A stretch of DNA of 64,000 nucleotides from Labilithrix sp. (GCA_019637225.1 JAHBWC010000027.1:1-64000); one strand, 5' to 3'; shown: positions 34,395 through 43,408, counted from the stretch's first letter. Translations and numbers: made by a program. The notes: generated by a model not told the origin, from the letters alone.

Positions 34395-35666
34395 TCAGGC
34401 CGCGCGACGAAGCTTCGGCGCCTTCATGAGCGCGTCGAACGTCGCGTAGCGGACGTCGCCGCTCGCCTTCGGCATCTCCTCGCCCTTCTCGCGGAAGAGC
34501 GTGACGCGGAGCGAGGCGAGCGCGACCTCGAGCTGATCGTCGTCGGGCTCGATCGTCGTGATCTTCTGGCAGAGGAAGCCGGGCCAGAGCAGGACGCGGA
34601 GCGGGCCGGTCGTGCAATACCGCGCGAAGATGCGCTGGATCTCGAACGTCACCGCTGCGATCAGCGGGAGGAACGGGAGCTTCTCGAGGAAGAAGACCAC
34701 GTTGTCGAGGGCGCCGTTGCCGGTCTGGATCTTCGGGAGGAAGCCGCCGACCGCGGTGAAGACGAGGATCGAGACCATCGCCACCATGACGAGGAACGTC
34801 GTGCCGCAGCGCGGGTGGAGCGTGGTCTTCGCGCGCGCGTTCTCGACCGTGAGCGGGAGGTTGTCCTCGTAGGTGGTGATCGTCTTGTGCTCGGCGCCGT
34901 GGTACTGAAAGACGCGCCGGATGTCCGCGAACACGTTGCGGACGAGCAGCAGGTAGCCGATCACGATCGCGAGCTTGAAGCCGCCGGTCAGCGCCTGGAA
35001 GCCGGGCGACTGCACCTCGAGCCCGAGACCGAGCAGGCGATTGATGCCCGCCGCCGCCGCCTGCGGCAGCGCGATCATGAACGCGACCATCACGACGACC
35101 ATGAAGGTCATCGGGGCGCGCGAGCCCTTCTTCTCTTCCTTCGGCGCCTCGGTGACCGCCGGCTTGTTCGCGTCCGCCGGCGCCTCGCTGCGAGCGGACT
35201 CGGGCGGGCTCGCCGCGCCGTCGGTGTCGGCGGTCGTCAGGAGGAACAGCGTGTAGCCGATCGTCCGGAGCACGTTCAGGATGTTCGTGCCGACGCCGGT
35301 GCCCTTCGAGGCGACGCTCTTCGACGCGCCGGCCTTCGACGCGGCTTCTTCCGCCTCGAGATCGCGCTCCATCTGCTCGGCCGAGAACCGGAGCGCCTCG
35401 CCGCCGAGGCGCAGGCTCTCGCCGAGCGACGCCATGCCCCGGATGAACGGGAGCTTCGCGAAGCCGCTGCGACCGTCCGTCATCCCGCGCTCGCGGACGT
35501 GGAGCGAGCCGTCCCGGCGGCGCACCACGATCGCGAACGACGTGGGCGCCCGCATCATGACGCCTTCGAGAACGGCCTGCCCTCCGATGTAGGGTCGTGT
35601 AGGCCCTACACCGTCGGGGCTGTTTCCGGAGCCGGGAGCGCGTTCGGGGTCAGTCGACTCGGGCAT
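34395..35666 (-). CDS. DUF1385 (YqhQ-like) membrane protein
   Basis: 423 aa. Family signatures are YIGGQAVLEGVMMRAP at the N-terminus, VFQYHGAEHKTITTYE, LHPRCGTTFLVMV and a C-terminal KITTIEPDDDQLEVAL. Five or six membrane helices lie between, and a Lys/Ala-rich insert of about 60 residues (after residue 110) is unusual compared with shorter homologues. The family is usually found with rpmE and prfA; its function is still unclear. The gene starts 35 bp after rpmE ends and prfA starts 75 bp after it. Confidence 0.93.
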   Translation of the reverse strand: MPESTDPERAPGSGNSPDGVGPTRPYIGGQAVLEGVMMRAPTSFAIVVRRRDGSLHVRERGMTDGRSGFAKLPFIRGMASLGESLRLGGEALRFSAEQMERDLEAEEAASKAGASKSVASKGTGVGTNILNVLRTIGYTLFLLTTADTDGAASPPESARSEAPADANKPAVTEAPKEEKKGSRAPMTFMVVVMVAFMIALPQAAAAGINRLLGLGLEVQSPGFQALTGGFKLAIVIGYLLLVRNVFADIRRVFQYHGAEHKTITTYEDNLPLTVENARAKTTLHPRCGTTFLVMVAMVSILVFTAVGGFLPKIQTGNGALDNVVFFLEKLPFLPLIAAVTFEIQRIFARYCTTGPLRVLLWPGFLCQKITTIEPDDDQLEVALASLRVTLFREKGEEMPKASGDVRYATFDALMKAPKLRRAA

Positions 35667-35701
35667 GGACCGACAACTTTACGCACGAGAGGCGTGCGCG
35701 G

Positions 35702-35995
35702 CTACTCGGAGGCTGCCGGAGCTTCGGCCGCCGGGGTCTCCTCGGCCTCGGCCTTCTTCTCGGCCTTGGGGGCGGCCTTCGCGGCGGCCGGCTTCGTGCC
35801 GTCACCGTAGCGCTTGCGGAAGCGATCGACGCGGCCGGCGGCGTCGATGAGCTTCTGCGTGCCCGTGTAGAACGGGTGGCAGTTGGAGCAGACGTCGACC
35901 TGGAAGTCGCCGCGGGTCGAGCGGGTGACGAACGTGTTTCCGCAGGCGCAGCTGACCGTCGCCGGCGGGTACTCGGGGTGGATGCCTTCGCGCAT
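35702..35995 (-). CDS. rpmE: 50S ribosomal protein L31
   Basis: 97 aa from [27 protein letters not shown]. The zinc-type (C+) signature is complete, with CACGN and [22 protein letters not shown] ends the core near residue 68. A 30-residue Ala/Lys/Glu/Pro extension follows, common in high-GC delta-group L31 proteins. The longer start at 36046 adds Arg-rich sequence and is rejected. It is the first gene of the rpmE-DUF1385-prfA cluster. Confidence 0.95.
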   Translation of the reverse strand: MREGIHPEYPPATVSCACGNTFVTRSTRGDFQVDVCSNCHPFYTGTQKLIDAAGRVDRFRKRYGDGTKPAAAKAAPKAEKKAEAEETPAAEAPAASE

Positions 35996-36122
35996 GGTTC
36001 CTCGTCTTCTTTCCTCCGTTGGCCGGCGCGACAAGACGCGGGGCATATAGGAGGGCCGGCTCTCTTAGCGAAGGCGTGCCGTCAGGGCAAGCACAACCCG
36101 CCAGAATGCCTCGGTTTGACGC

Positions 36123-36620
36123 TCAGAACGGGATGTCGTCGTCGCCGCCGCCGGCGAAGTCGCCGAAGTCTTCGGCGGGCGGAGGCGCGGACTGCTCGCG
36201 CGCCGGGCCACGACCGCCGCCGCCGCCGCTGTCGCGCTGCGGTGCGCGGCGCTCGTAGCCGCCGCCGTCACCGGCGTCGCCGCCCTTGCCGCGGCCGCCG
36301 CCGAGGATGATGTTGCTCGCGACGATCTCCGTCCGGTAGCGCTTGTCGCCGTCCTTCTCGTAGCTCGACGTCCGGAGCGAGCCCTCGACGAAGATGCGCT
36401 CGCCCTTCGTGAGGAACTTGGCGAGCGCCTCGCCGCGCTTGCCCCAGAGCGTCACCGAGTGCCACTCGGTCCGCTCCTGGCGGGTCTGGTTGCGATCGAG
36501 ATAGGTCTCGGTCGTCGCGAGGCGAAGCTTCAGGATCGCCTGACCGCCCTGCGTCACGCGCAGCTCCGGATCCGCGCCGAGGTTCCCGAGCAACATGACC
36601 TTGTTCAGACCTTCCGCCAT
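36123..36620 (-). CDS. ssb: Single-stranded DNA-binding protein
   Basis: 165 aa from MAEGLNKVMLLGNLGADPELR with GGAG upstream. One OB fold (about 1-110) with TEWHSVTLWGKRGEALAKFL and ERIFVEGSLRTSSYEKDG. A Gly/Arg-rich linker follows, ending in the acidic interaction tip DDDIPF used to recruit replication and repair partners. Length and tip are standard. Confidence 0.96.
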   Translation of the reverse strand: MAEGLNKVMLLGNLGADPELRVTQGGQAILKLRLATTETYLDRNQTRQERTEWHSVTLWGKRGEALAKFLTKGERIFVEGSLRTSSYEKDGDKRYRTEIVASNIILGGGRGKGGDAGDGGGYERRAPQRDSGGGGGRGPAREQSAPPPAEDFGDFAGGGDDDIPF

Positions 36621-36815
36621 CGCACGCTCCTTCTCGAGCGGAAACCCGCCGAGGACGCTCGCATCCTTCGTACGGTGCGTCGCGCATGTCAACGGTGCGC
36701 GCGGGCTCGCCCGCGATTTGCGGGCCGCGGGCGACGCGCCCTGTGGACAAGCCGTGTACGGCGTGAGGAGATCCGGTGCACGAGCGCGCGGTCGAGCTCG
36801 CGCGAGCGCGCGGCG

Positions 36816-37868
36816 CTACTTGCCCGGCGTCTCGACGAGCTGCTTGGCCTTCTGGACCTGCGTGATCGTCTGCTTGCCGCCGCCCTTCGGGTCCGGCACC
36901 TCGATCGTCTCGTTGACGGTGAGCTCGCCCTCGGACCTCGAAGCCATCTGATTGAAGCGGATCTGCTGGGTGTATTTGCCCTTGCCGTCCACCTCGATGA
37001 ACATCATCCCGCCGCGCGGGCTCTGCGTCGCGCGCTTCGGGACCTTGACCTCGATCTCCGAGTCGACGACGGCGCCCTCGGCCGAGACCTCTTTCAGCGT
37101 GAAGCGCTTCATGCCCTGCTCGGCCTCGGTCTTGCCACCGAGCTCCCACTTGGCGCCCGCGCCGATCGGAACCGTGGGCAGCGGCGTGACGAGCAGCTGC
37201 ACGCCCTGGCTGAGGCCCTGGAGGATGCTCTCGGCGAGCTGGTTCTTCATCTGCGCGTTGCCGACGAACGAGACCTCGCCCGCCTCGCCGTTCGAGGTGA
37301 TGTCGAACGTGCCCGCCAGGCCGTTCATCGCCGCGAGCATCTGCGCGGCCTGAGGCGGCGCGCCAGGGAGCTCGACCTTCGTCACCTTCGCCTCGATCGT
37401 CGCGCCCTGCGGCTTCACCTGCTTCGGCGTGAGGTCGAGGTGGAGCTTCAGCGTGATCTCCTGCGCCGGCGCCGTCTGGCCGCCCGCGCTCTGCGACACG
37501 GCCTGCGTGACCGTGAGGATGCGCTTGTCGACCTTGTTCGGCACGAAGGTGTACTTGCGAACGGCGCGCGGTTCGCCGCCCGGGTCGGTGACCTTGACCG
37601 TGAGCTTGTCGTCGCCGGGCTCGCTCGCGCCGCTCGGCTCGCCGCCGGACACCTCGGCGAGGCCGCTCTCGAGCCCCGCGTCGCGCACGCCGAGGCCGGC
37701 GCCGCCGCCGGTCGACGGGATGAAGTCGTTGAAGACGAGGTCCGAGGGCACGGGAGTCGGCTCGGCCTTCTTGTCGTCGTCCTTGGGCTTGTCCTTGCTG
37801 CAGCCGGCGAGGGCCACCGTGAGGACGACGAGCGCGCCGAACAGCGAGGATGAGCGAGGGCGAGTCAT
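36816..37868 (-). CDS. DUF6263-type lipoprotein
   Basis: 350 aa. Signal MTRPRSSSLFGALVVLTVALAGC. An Asp/Lys-rich linker is followed by an all-beta domain: RKYTFVPNKVDKRILTVTQAV, EITLKLHLDLTPKQV, VPIGAGAKWELGGKTEAEQG and GMMFIEVDGKGKYTQQIRFNQM. The VPIG.GA.W pattern is typical of DUF6263 lipoproteins in Bacteroidota and Myxococcota. Function unknown. Same strand as ssb but 195 bp away. Confidence 0.85.
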   Translation of the reverse strand: MTRPRSSSLFGALVVLTVALAGCSKDKPKDDDKKAEPTPVPSDLVFNDFIPSTGGGAGLGVRDAGLESGLAEVSGGEPSGASEPGDDKLTVKVTDPGGEPRAVRKYTFVPNKVDKRILTVTQAVSQSAGGQTAPAQEITLKLHLDLTPKQVKPQGATIEAKVTKVELPGAPPQAAQMLAAMNGLAGTFDITSNGEAGEVSFVGNAQMKNQLAESILQGLSQGVQLLVTPLPTVPIGAGAKWELGGKTEAEQGMKRFTLKEVSAEGAVVDSEIEVKVPKRATQSPRGGMMFIEVDGKGKYTQQIRFNQMASRSEGELTVNETIEVPDPKGGGKQTITQVQKAKQLVETPGK

Positions 37869-37988
37869 CGGCGGGGACCCTACTCGAGGCGACTTGGCGG
37901 CGCCACCTCGCCCGTACTAAAAGGAACGCCTCCGCTTTCTCCATTTCTCCTTCCGCTTCCCTGTTCTTTCGTGGGGAGGGAGCGATCC

Positions 37989-38723
37989 ATGGCCACGTCC
38001 GACACGCCGCGCATCTCGATCGTCATTCCCATCTACAACGAAGAGGCCATCCTCCACGCGGCGATCGTGGACGTCCGCGAGCGCTTGAAGCCGCTCGGCT
38101 GGACGTACGAGATCATCCTGGCGGAGAACGGCTCGAAAGATCGCACCATCGAGATCGGCCGCGAGCTCGCCGCGAAGTACGGCGACGCGCAGGACGGCCA
38201 GGTGAAGATCATCAGCATGGGCGAGCCGAACTACGGCAAGGCGCTCAAGCAGGGGATCTTGCTGTCGCGCGGCGACCTCGTCATCTGCGACGAGATCGAC
38301 CTCTGCGACGTCGACTTCCACCGCCGTGCCGTCGACATCCTCGAGAGCGGCGAGGCCGACCTCGTGATCGGCTCGAAGCTCGCCCACGGCGCGGAGGACG
38401 ATCGCCCGGCGATTCGCCACGTGGCGAGCATCGCCTACTCGTCGATGCTCAAGGTGCTGCTCGGCTTCCGCGGCACGGACACGCACGGGCTGAAGGCGTT
38501 CCGCCGCCTCGCGCTGCTCGACATCGTCCGCTCGTGCCTCGTCGACAAGGACGTGTTCGCGAGCGAGCTCGTCATCCGGGCCGACCGCGGCGGGGTGCGC
38601 ACGAAGGAGATCCCCGTGCGTGTGATCGAGAAGCGCCCGCCTTCGATCAACCTCTTCAAGCGCGTCCCGAACGTCATGAAGAGCGTGCTGAAGCTCACCT
38701 ACGCCATTCGCGTCCGGGGCTGA
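37989..38723 (+). CDS. Family 2 glycosyltransferase (dolichol-phosphate-mannose-synthase-like)
   Basis: 244 aa from the ATG at 37989, with GGGAGGGAG upstream. The GT-A fold signature is ISIVIPIYNEEAIL, then EIILAENGSKDRTIEI, MGEPNYGKALKQGI and VICDEIDLCD in the place of the DxD. GTDTHGLKAFRR and EIPVRVIEKRPP complete the DPM1/DPG synthase-like pattern. It should transfer a sugar from a nucleotide donor, perhaps to polyprenyl phosphate. A small membrane protein follows 61 bp later and may be its partner. Confidence 0.9.
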   Translation: MATSDTPRISIVIPIYNEEAILHAAIVDVRERLKPLGWTYEIILAENGSKDRTIEIGRELAAKYGDAQDGQVKIISMGEPNYGKALKQGILLSRGDLVICDEIDLCDVDFHRRAVDILESGEADLVIGSKLAHGAEDDRPAIRHVASIAYSSMLKVLLGFRGTDTHGLKAFRRLALLDIVRSCLVDKDVFASELVIRADRGGVRTKEIPVRVIEKRPPSINLFKRVPNVMKSVLKLTYAIRVRG

Positions 38724-38784
38724 AGAGCCGCACGGGGGGGCTCGCGCCGGTGGTAGCCTCGAGCAGCGTGAAGGGCCGCGTCCG

Positions 38785-39171
38785 ATGATGTATCCTGGTC
38801 CCCGGCTCGAAGTGGAAGATCAGGTTTCCAGGCGCGCGGCGTTCCTCGCGTCGATCGCGCTGCTCTCCTTCAGCGCGTTGACGGGGTTCGCGCTGGTCGG
38901 CTGGTTCTACCGGACCGACGTCCCGTGGAACTGGAAGAGCGTGCTCGCCGTCGGGTGCGCGGTCCTCGCGGTGACGACGAGCGCCCTCGTCTGGCGAGCG
39001 CCCTCGCGGATGCACGCGATCATGGGCATCGCCGTGATGCTCTTCTCGCTCCTCCGCATCGGTCCGCCCGGCGAGTGGACCTGGGTGAGCTTCGCCCTCG
39101 TCGCGGTGACGTTCATCCTGCTCATGCCGCTCGTCCACGCGGCGATCGTCCTCCGCGACGACGCGCGCTGA
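38785..39171 (+). CDS. Small four-helix membrane protein
   Basis: 128 aa. Four hydrophobic segments (about 18-42, 50-68, 76-90 and 97-120) with short loops. Two adjacent ATGs (38785, 38788) are both possible. It follows the GT2 gene in the same direction and may be a membrane partner of that enzyme (inference). No family recognised. Convergent with ctpA. Confidence 0.75.
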   Translation: MMYPGPRLEVEDQVSRRAAFLASIALLSFSALTGFALVGWFYRTDVPWNWKSVLAVGCAVLAVTTSALVWRAPSRMHAIMGIAVMLFSLLRIGPPGEWTWVSFALVAVTFILLMPLVHAAIVLRDDAR

Positions 39172-39206
39172 GGCCGGCGCTCACAACGACGCGCGCTCCT
39201 GTCGCC

Positions 39207-40661
39207 TTACTTCGCGAGCGGAGCCTTCGCGGACATCTGCGACCGGAGCATCTGGTAGCCGACGCGCAGGACGACGTCGTGCGACGTCGAGGGATCGAGC
39301 GGGATGTCGCGCGCGATCGTGCCCGCGACCTCGTCGACGCCCGCGTCGAGACGGACGCTCGCGCCGCCGTCGCGCGGAGCGCTGCCGCCCTGCGGGCCCT
39401 CCGCGGAGAGGTGGCCCGGCAGATCGCGCTCGCGAATGACCTTCGGCGACTCGGACGGCGCGCGCGTGCCCGGCTCGAGCACGACGTCGGGGTGGATGCC
39501 GTCGGCCTGGATCGCGTGGCCGCTCGGCGTGTAGTAGCGCGCCGTCGTCAGCTTGAGGCCCGCGCCGCTCGGCAACGGGAGGATCGACTGGACGCTGCCC
39601 TTGCCGAAGGTGCTCGCGCCGACGACCGTCGCGCGCTTGTTGTCCTGGAGGGCGCCGACGAGCAGCTCGCTCGCGCTCGCGCTCCACTCGTTGACGAGGA
39701 CGACGACGGGGAGGTCGACGAACGCGCCGCCGGGGCGCGCCTTGAGGTCCTCGATGATCTGTCCGCGATGGCGCATGGAGTAGATGCCGCCCGTCGCGAG
39801 GAACTCGTCGGCGATCTCGGTGGCCTCGTCGACGAGACCGCCGGGGTTGCTTCGCACGTCGAGCAGGACGCCGGCGAGGCCGCCGCTCTTCGACTCGGCG
39901 CGCATCTTGGAGGTCGCGGCGAGCAGCTCGGCGTGCGTCCGCTCCTGGAACTGCTTGATGCGGAGGTAGCCGACGTTGCCGTCGAGCAGCTTGTGGAGGA
40001 CCGCCGAGACGTGGATCACCTCGCGCGTCAGCTCGAACGTGAGCGTCTGACCGGTGCGCTCGGGCGGAGCGGCGTCGCCCGCGGCGCCGGCGTCGGCGGC
40101 CTCTTCCTTGAGCTCCTTCGCCTCGCGCGCCTCGCGCTCCTTCGACTTCGCGCCCTTCACCTCGCGGAGCATCGTGATCTTGACCTTGGTGCCCGCGCCG
40201 CCGCGCATGCGCTTCACGACCTTGTCGAGCGGCTGACCGAGCACGTCCTCGCCGTCGACCGCGACGATCTGGTCGCCGCTCTTGATGCCGGCCCGCTGCG
40301 CCGGAGATCCCTCGATCGGCGCGATGACGATCAGCTTGTCGCCGCGGCCGTCGACCTCGAGGCCGACGCCGCCGAACTTCCCCTCGGTGTCGTTCTGGAA
40401 CTGACGCCACTCCTCCGGCGGCAGGTACGCCGAGTGCGGATCGAGGTTCTCGACCATCCCCTTGATCGCGCCCTCGACGAGCTTGTCGCGCTCGACGGGG
40501 TCGACGTAGTGGTTCTCGACCTGGACGAGGACGCGCCCGAGCTGGTTGACCGACTGATACGGGTTGTGGTTCTCGGGCGTCGCGTCGGCGCGGTAGGTGC
40601 CGAGGACGAGCCCGCCGACGAACGCGCCCAGCGTGGGAAAGAGGATGCGCAGCAGCTTCAC
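39207..40661 (-). CDS. ctpA: Carboxy-terminal processing peptidase, S41A with PDZ domain
   Basis: 484 aa from a GTG. An N-terminal hydrophobic export/anchor helix is followed by a PDZ domain (GKFGGVGLEVDGRGDKLIVIAPIEGSPAQ region, about 93-170). An Ala/Glu-rich insert (about 170-200) is not usual. The S41 core has VLLDVRSNPGGLVDEA, the nucleophile in NEWSASASEL and the general-base Lys in STFGKGSVQ. The 60-residue C-terminus is variable. It cleaves C-terminal parts of envelope proteins. It is monocistronic, convergent with the small membrane protein gene. Confidence 0.94.
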   Translation of the reverse strand: MKLLRILFPTLGAFVGGLVLGTYRADATPENHNPYQSVNQLGRVLVQVENHYVDPVERDKLVEGAIKGMVENLDPHSAYLPPEEWRQFQNDTEGKFGGVGLEVDGRGDKLIVIAPIEGSPAQRAGIKSGDQIVAVDGEDVLGQPLDKVVKRMRGGAGTKVKITMLREVKGAKSKEREAREAKELKEEAADAGAAGDAAPPERTGQTLTFELTREVIHVSAVLHKLLDGNVGYLRIKQFQERTHAELLAATSKMRAESKSGGLAGVLLDVRSNPGGLVDEATEIADEFLATGGIYSMRHRGQIIEDLKARPGGAFVDLPVVVLVNEWSASASELLVGALQDNKRATVVGASTFGKGSVQSILPLPSGAGLKLTTARYYTPSGHAIQADGIHPDVVLEPGTRAPSESPKVIRERDLPGHLSAEGPQGGSAPRDGGASVRLDAGVDEVAGTIARDIPLDPSTSHDVVLRVGYQMLRSQMSAKAPLAK

Positions 40662-40879
40662 GGTCGCCAGCGTATCCGTTCTTCCGCCGTCCCGCCGTCT
40701 CCGCCGCCTCCACGCGCCGGCGGAGCGGCGGCGGAGAAAACCCTCACGATAACGAACACGATCGAAACCTGTGGACGGACTCGCCGCAGAAGTGGATCAT
40801 TGTCGGTGCACGGGGCAAGAGGGCTCATAGCGTCACCGACGTGCCCAACAGAGCCCTGACCGTCCACAGGAGGCCTGCC

Positions 40880-41119
40880 TTGGCGAACGACAAGGACTCG
40901 ATCAGCAATCTCCGCAGTGAGAGCTCCAAGACCGATAAGAGGAAGCAGAGCCTCTACTTCCCCGAGTCGATGCTTCAGGAGATCAAAGAGGAAGCGGCTC
41001 GTCTCGACCGCTCTCTCTCGTGGGTCGTCCAGCGTGCCTGGAAGATCTCACGCCTCGAAATCAAGAAGTTGCCGAGCGTCAACGAGGTTGAAGGCGGCGA
41101 CGACGACGACGAGGGTTGA
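40880..41119 (+). CDS. TIGR04563-type small protein
   Basis: 79 aa. A perfect AGGAGG (40868-40873) six bases before a TTG at 40880 decides the start, giving MANDKDSISNLRSES. A GTG at 40841 lacks a ribosome-binding site. The core KRKQSLYFPESMLQEIKEE-AARLDRSLSWVVQRAWKI matches the TIGR04563 family of small proteins, multi-copy in Myxococcales, with a ribbon-helix-helix-like pattern (strand, two helices). The acidic C-terminus ends GGDDDDEG. DNA binding is plausible by fold; no target is known. Confidence 0.88.
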   Translation: MANDKDSISNLRSESSKTDKRKQSLYFPESMLQEIKEEAARLDRSLSWVVQRAWKISRLEIKKLPSVNEVEGGDDDDEG

Positions 41120-41142
41120 GCTCGAGCGTACGTGCGACGACG

Positions 41143-41171
41143 GAGCGTCCCGCTCTCGAGCTGGGACGCTC
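41143..41171 (+). terminator. Hairpin after the TIGR04563-type gene
   Basis: GAGCGTCCC / GGGACGCTC is a perfect 9-bp stem with an 11-nt loop, 23 bp past the stop codon. No T-run follows, so termination would be weak or the hairpin may serve another role. Confidence 0.4.
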
Positions 41172-41252
41172 GTTGGCCGCGTACGTGCTTGATTCAGGCT
41201 CGATGGGGTCGTTTCACCACCTGGACACCCACGCGCGGAGCGAGAGGCTCTC

Positions 41253-42206
41253 GTGAGCGAAAGCGTTCGTCCTCCCTCCCTGCCGCCGCCGCCGTCGGGC
41301 CGGCCGCCCCCGCCCGATCCGCGCGAGGACCAGCACACCGTGGCGGCGGAGGACGGCACACGCCTGTTCATCCGGGCGATGCCGGCGCGCGACGAGGCGC
41401 ACAAGCTCGGCGTCTCGGTGGTCTTCTGCGACGGTATCCTCTGCGACGGCTTCATCTGGAAGTACTTGTGGAGCGAGCTCGCGGAGGTCTGCGACGTCGC
41501 GCACTGGCACTACCGCGGCCATGGGCGCAGCGGCGCCCCGGTCGACAAGTCGCGGATCGACATCGGCGCCCACGCCACGGACCTCAAGACCGTCCGCGAC
41601 GATCTCGGCGACAAGCCGTGCGTGATCGTCGGTCACTCGATGGGCACCCAGGTCGCGCTCGAGGAGTGGCGGCGTTACCCGAAGAACGTCAAGGGCATCG
41701 TCCTCATCTGCGGGAGCTACGGCAAGGTCACGCAGTCGTTCCGGGGGATGCCGATCCTCGACATGATCCTCCCCAAGCTGATGGACATCGTCGACAAGCA
41801 GCCCGACGTCGTCCGCGCGATCTGGTCGCGCATTCCGCCCGAGATGGCGCTCAAGGCGGCGCTGCTCGCGCGCGACGTCGACCCGAGCCACGTCCGGCGC
41901 GAGGACATGCTGCCGTACCTCAAGCACATGACCCACGTCGATTTCCCGATGTTCCTGCGCATGCTCCGCGCCGCGGGCGACCACAGCGCGGAGGAGTGGC
42001 TCGGCGAAGTCGACGTCCCTGTGCTCGTCGTGGCGGGAGAGAAGGACACGTTCACGCCGGCGTCGCTCTCGGAGGCGATGGCCGAGCGGATCCCGAACGC
42101 CGAGCTCTTGATGGTGGCGGGCGGGAGCCACGTCGCTCCGATCGAGCAGCCCGAGCTCGTGGGCTCGCGCATCCGGGCCTTCGTCGAGCGTGTCGCCTCG
42201 CCTTAG
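41253..42206 (+). CDS. Alpha/beta-fold hydrolase
   Basis: 317 aa from a GTG at 41253. A Pro-rich N-terminal segment precedes the hydrolase fold. VSVVFCDGILCDGFIWKYL leads to the oxyanion region, HYRGHGRSG follows, and the nucleophile elbow is VGHSMGTQ (Ser near 129). The acid Asp is in VAGEKDTFTP and the catalytic His in GGSHVAPIEQ. This is a complete catalytic triad. No lid identifies the substrate (ester, haloperoxidase-like or lipid). Overlaps the next gene by 17 bp. Confidence 0.88.
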   Translation: MSESVRPPSLPPPPSGRPPPPDPREDQHTVAAEDGTRLFIRAMPARDEAHKLGVSVVFCDGILCDGFIWKYLWSELAEVCDVAHWHYRGHGRSGAPVDKSRIDIGAHATDLKTVRDDLGDKPCVIVGHSMGTQVALEEWRRYPKNVKGIVLICGSYGKVTQSFRGMPILDMILPKLMDIVDKQPDVVRAIWSRIPPEMALKAALLARDVDPSHVRREDMLPYLKHMTHVDFPMFLRMLRAAGDHSAEEWLGEVDVPVLVVAGEKDTFTPASLSEAMAERIPNAELLMVAGGSHVAPIEQPELVGSRIRAFVERVASP

Positions 42207-43377
42207 CGCGTGGGCGCTCGCGCTGGCGCTCGTCGCGTGCGAGGACAAGCGGTCGGGGCGAGCGCCGGACGCGAGCGACGCGGCGAGGGACGCGAGCGAC
42301 GCGGCGAGGGACGCGAGCGACGCGGCGAGGGACGCGAGCGACGCGGCGAACGGCGCCGTGACGCCGGACTCGAGCGAGGTGCCGCCGGGCTCGAGCGACG
42401 TGGCCAGCGATGACGCCTCGAGCTTCGTGCTGCCGGAATCGAGCGACGGCGCGCGGGCCGACGCCTCGAGCGACGCGGCGCGGGCCGACGCCTCCTCGGC
42501 CGTCCGCGCGGAGGACCCGGACGGCGGCGCGGCGGACGCGAAGCCCGCGTGGGCCTTCGACTGCACGGACGCGAGCGCGCCGAAGGCCGGCAAGAGCATC
42601 GGGCACACCTCGGTGGTCTTCAAGGTCGAGCTCGCGAGCGGGAAGAAGGCGGCCTGGAAGCCGAACGCCAAGAACGTGAAGGGTCGCTACAAGGGCGAGG
42701 CCGCCGCGTATCGGCTGGCGGAGGCGCTCGGCATCCCGAACGTCCCGCCGGCGTGCGTCCGCGCGTTCGACGCGCGAGCGGCCGCCGCGGCGCTCGCGCC
42801 GAACGCGGCCGCCGCGAAGCTCTTCGCCGACGAGGCGATCGTCGAGGGCGGCAAGGTCTACGGCGTCGTGATCCCGTGGATCGACGGCCTGTCGTTCTGG
42901 CCGCTCGAGCGAGAACCGCTCCGGAGCGAGGCGCGCGCGTGGCTCGCGGCGGGCGGCGCGATCCCACCGGCCAAGCTCGAGCTCGCGCGGCAGGCGAGCA
43001 CGCTCGTCGCGTTCGACTTCATCACGGGCAACTGGGACCGCTACAGCGGCGAGAACGTCGGGCTCGACCGGAGCGGCTCACGCGTCCTCTACGTCGACAA
43101 CGACGCCGCGTTCATGGAGCTGCCGCCGAAGGACCGGCTCACCGAGAACAAGGCTCGGCTCGACGCCACCGCTCGGTTCTCGCGGAGGCTCATCGCGCGC
43201 GCGCGCGCGCTCGACGAGGCTCGCCTCGCTTCGGTGCTCGGCGAAGAGGCGCCGGGGCGCCCTCTCGTCTCCGCGACGGTGGTGTCGGCCGTCGCGCGAC
43301 GCATCGCGGCCCTCGTCGCGGTCGTCGACGCGAAGATCGTCGCGCGCGGCGAGGCCGCGACGCTCTATTTCCCCTGA
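42190..43377 (+). CDS. Secreted Fam20/HipA-fold kinase-like lipoprotein
   Basis: 395 aa from a GTG overlapping the previous gene by 17 bp. Signal MSPRLSAWALALALVAC. Residues 26-115 are Asp/Ala/Ser repeats. The C-terminal domain has atypical-kinase features: KAAWKP (Lys157), GEAAAYRLAEALG (Glu170), GVVIPWIDG, DFITGNWDRYSGENV (Asp283, Asn289) and VLYVDNDAAF (Asp303). These correspond to the Lys, catalytic Asp-x(5)-Asn and metal-binding Asp of the PI3/4-kinase, HipA and Fam20 superfamily. Location outside the cytoplasm is the unusual point. Substrate unknown. Confidence 0.82.
   Translation: MSPRLSAWALALALVACEDKRSGRAPDASDAARDASDAARDASDAARDASDAANGAVTPDSSEVPPGSSDVASDDASSFVLPESSDGARADASSDAARADASSAVRAEDPDGGAADAKPAWAFDCTDASAPKAGKSIGHTSVVFKVELASGKKAAWKPNAKNVKGRYKGEAAAYRLAEALGIPNVPPACVRAFDARAAAAALAPNAAAAKLFADEAIVEGGKVYGVVIPWIDGLSFWPLEREPLRSEARAWLAAGGAIPPAKLELARQASTLVAFDFITGNWDRYSGENVGLDRSGSRVLYVDNDAAFMELPPKDRLTENKARLDATARFSRRLIARARALDEARLASVLGEEAPGRPLVSATVVSAVARRIAALVAVVDAKIVARGEAATLYFP
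42268..42351 (+). repeat. Four 21-bp in-frame tandem repeats
   Basis: Unit GACGCGAGCGACGCGGCGAG-G, identical in three copies and with two changes in the fourth, encoding DASDAAR in the linker of the kinase-like lipoprotein. Confidence 0.92.
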
Positions 43378-43408
43378 CGTCACGGCTTCGCGCGCGTGAT
43401 CGGCGCGC

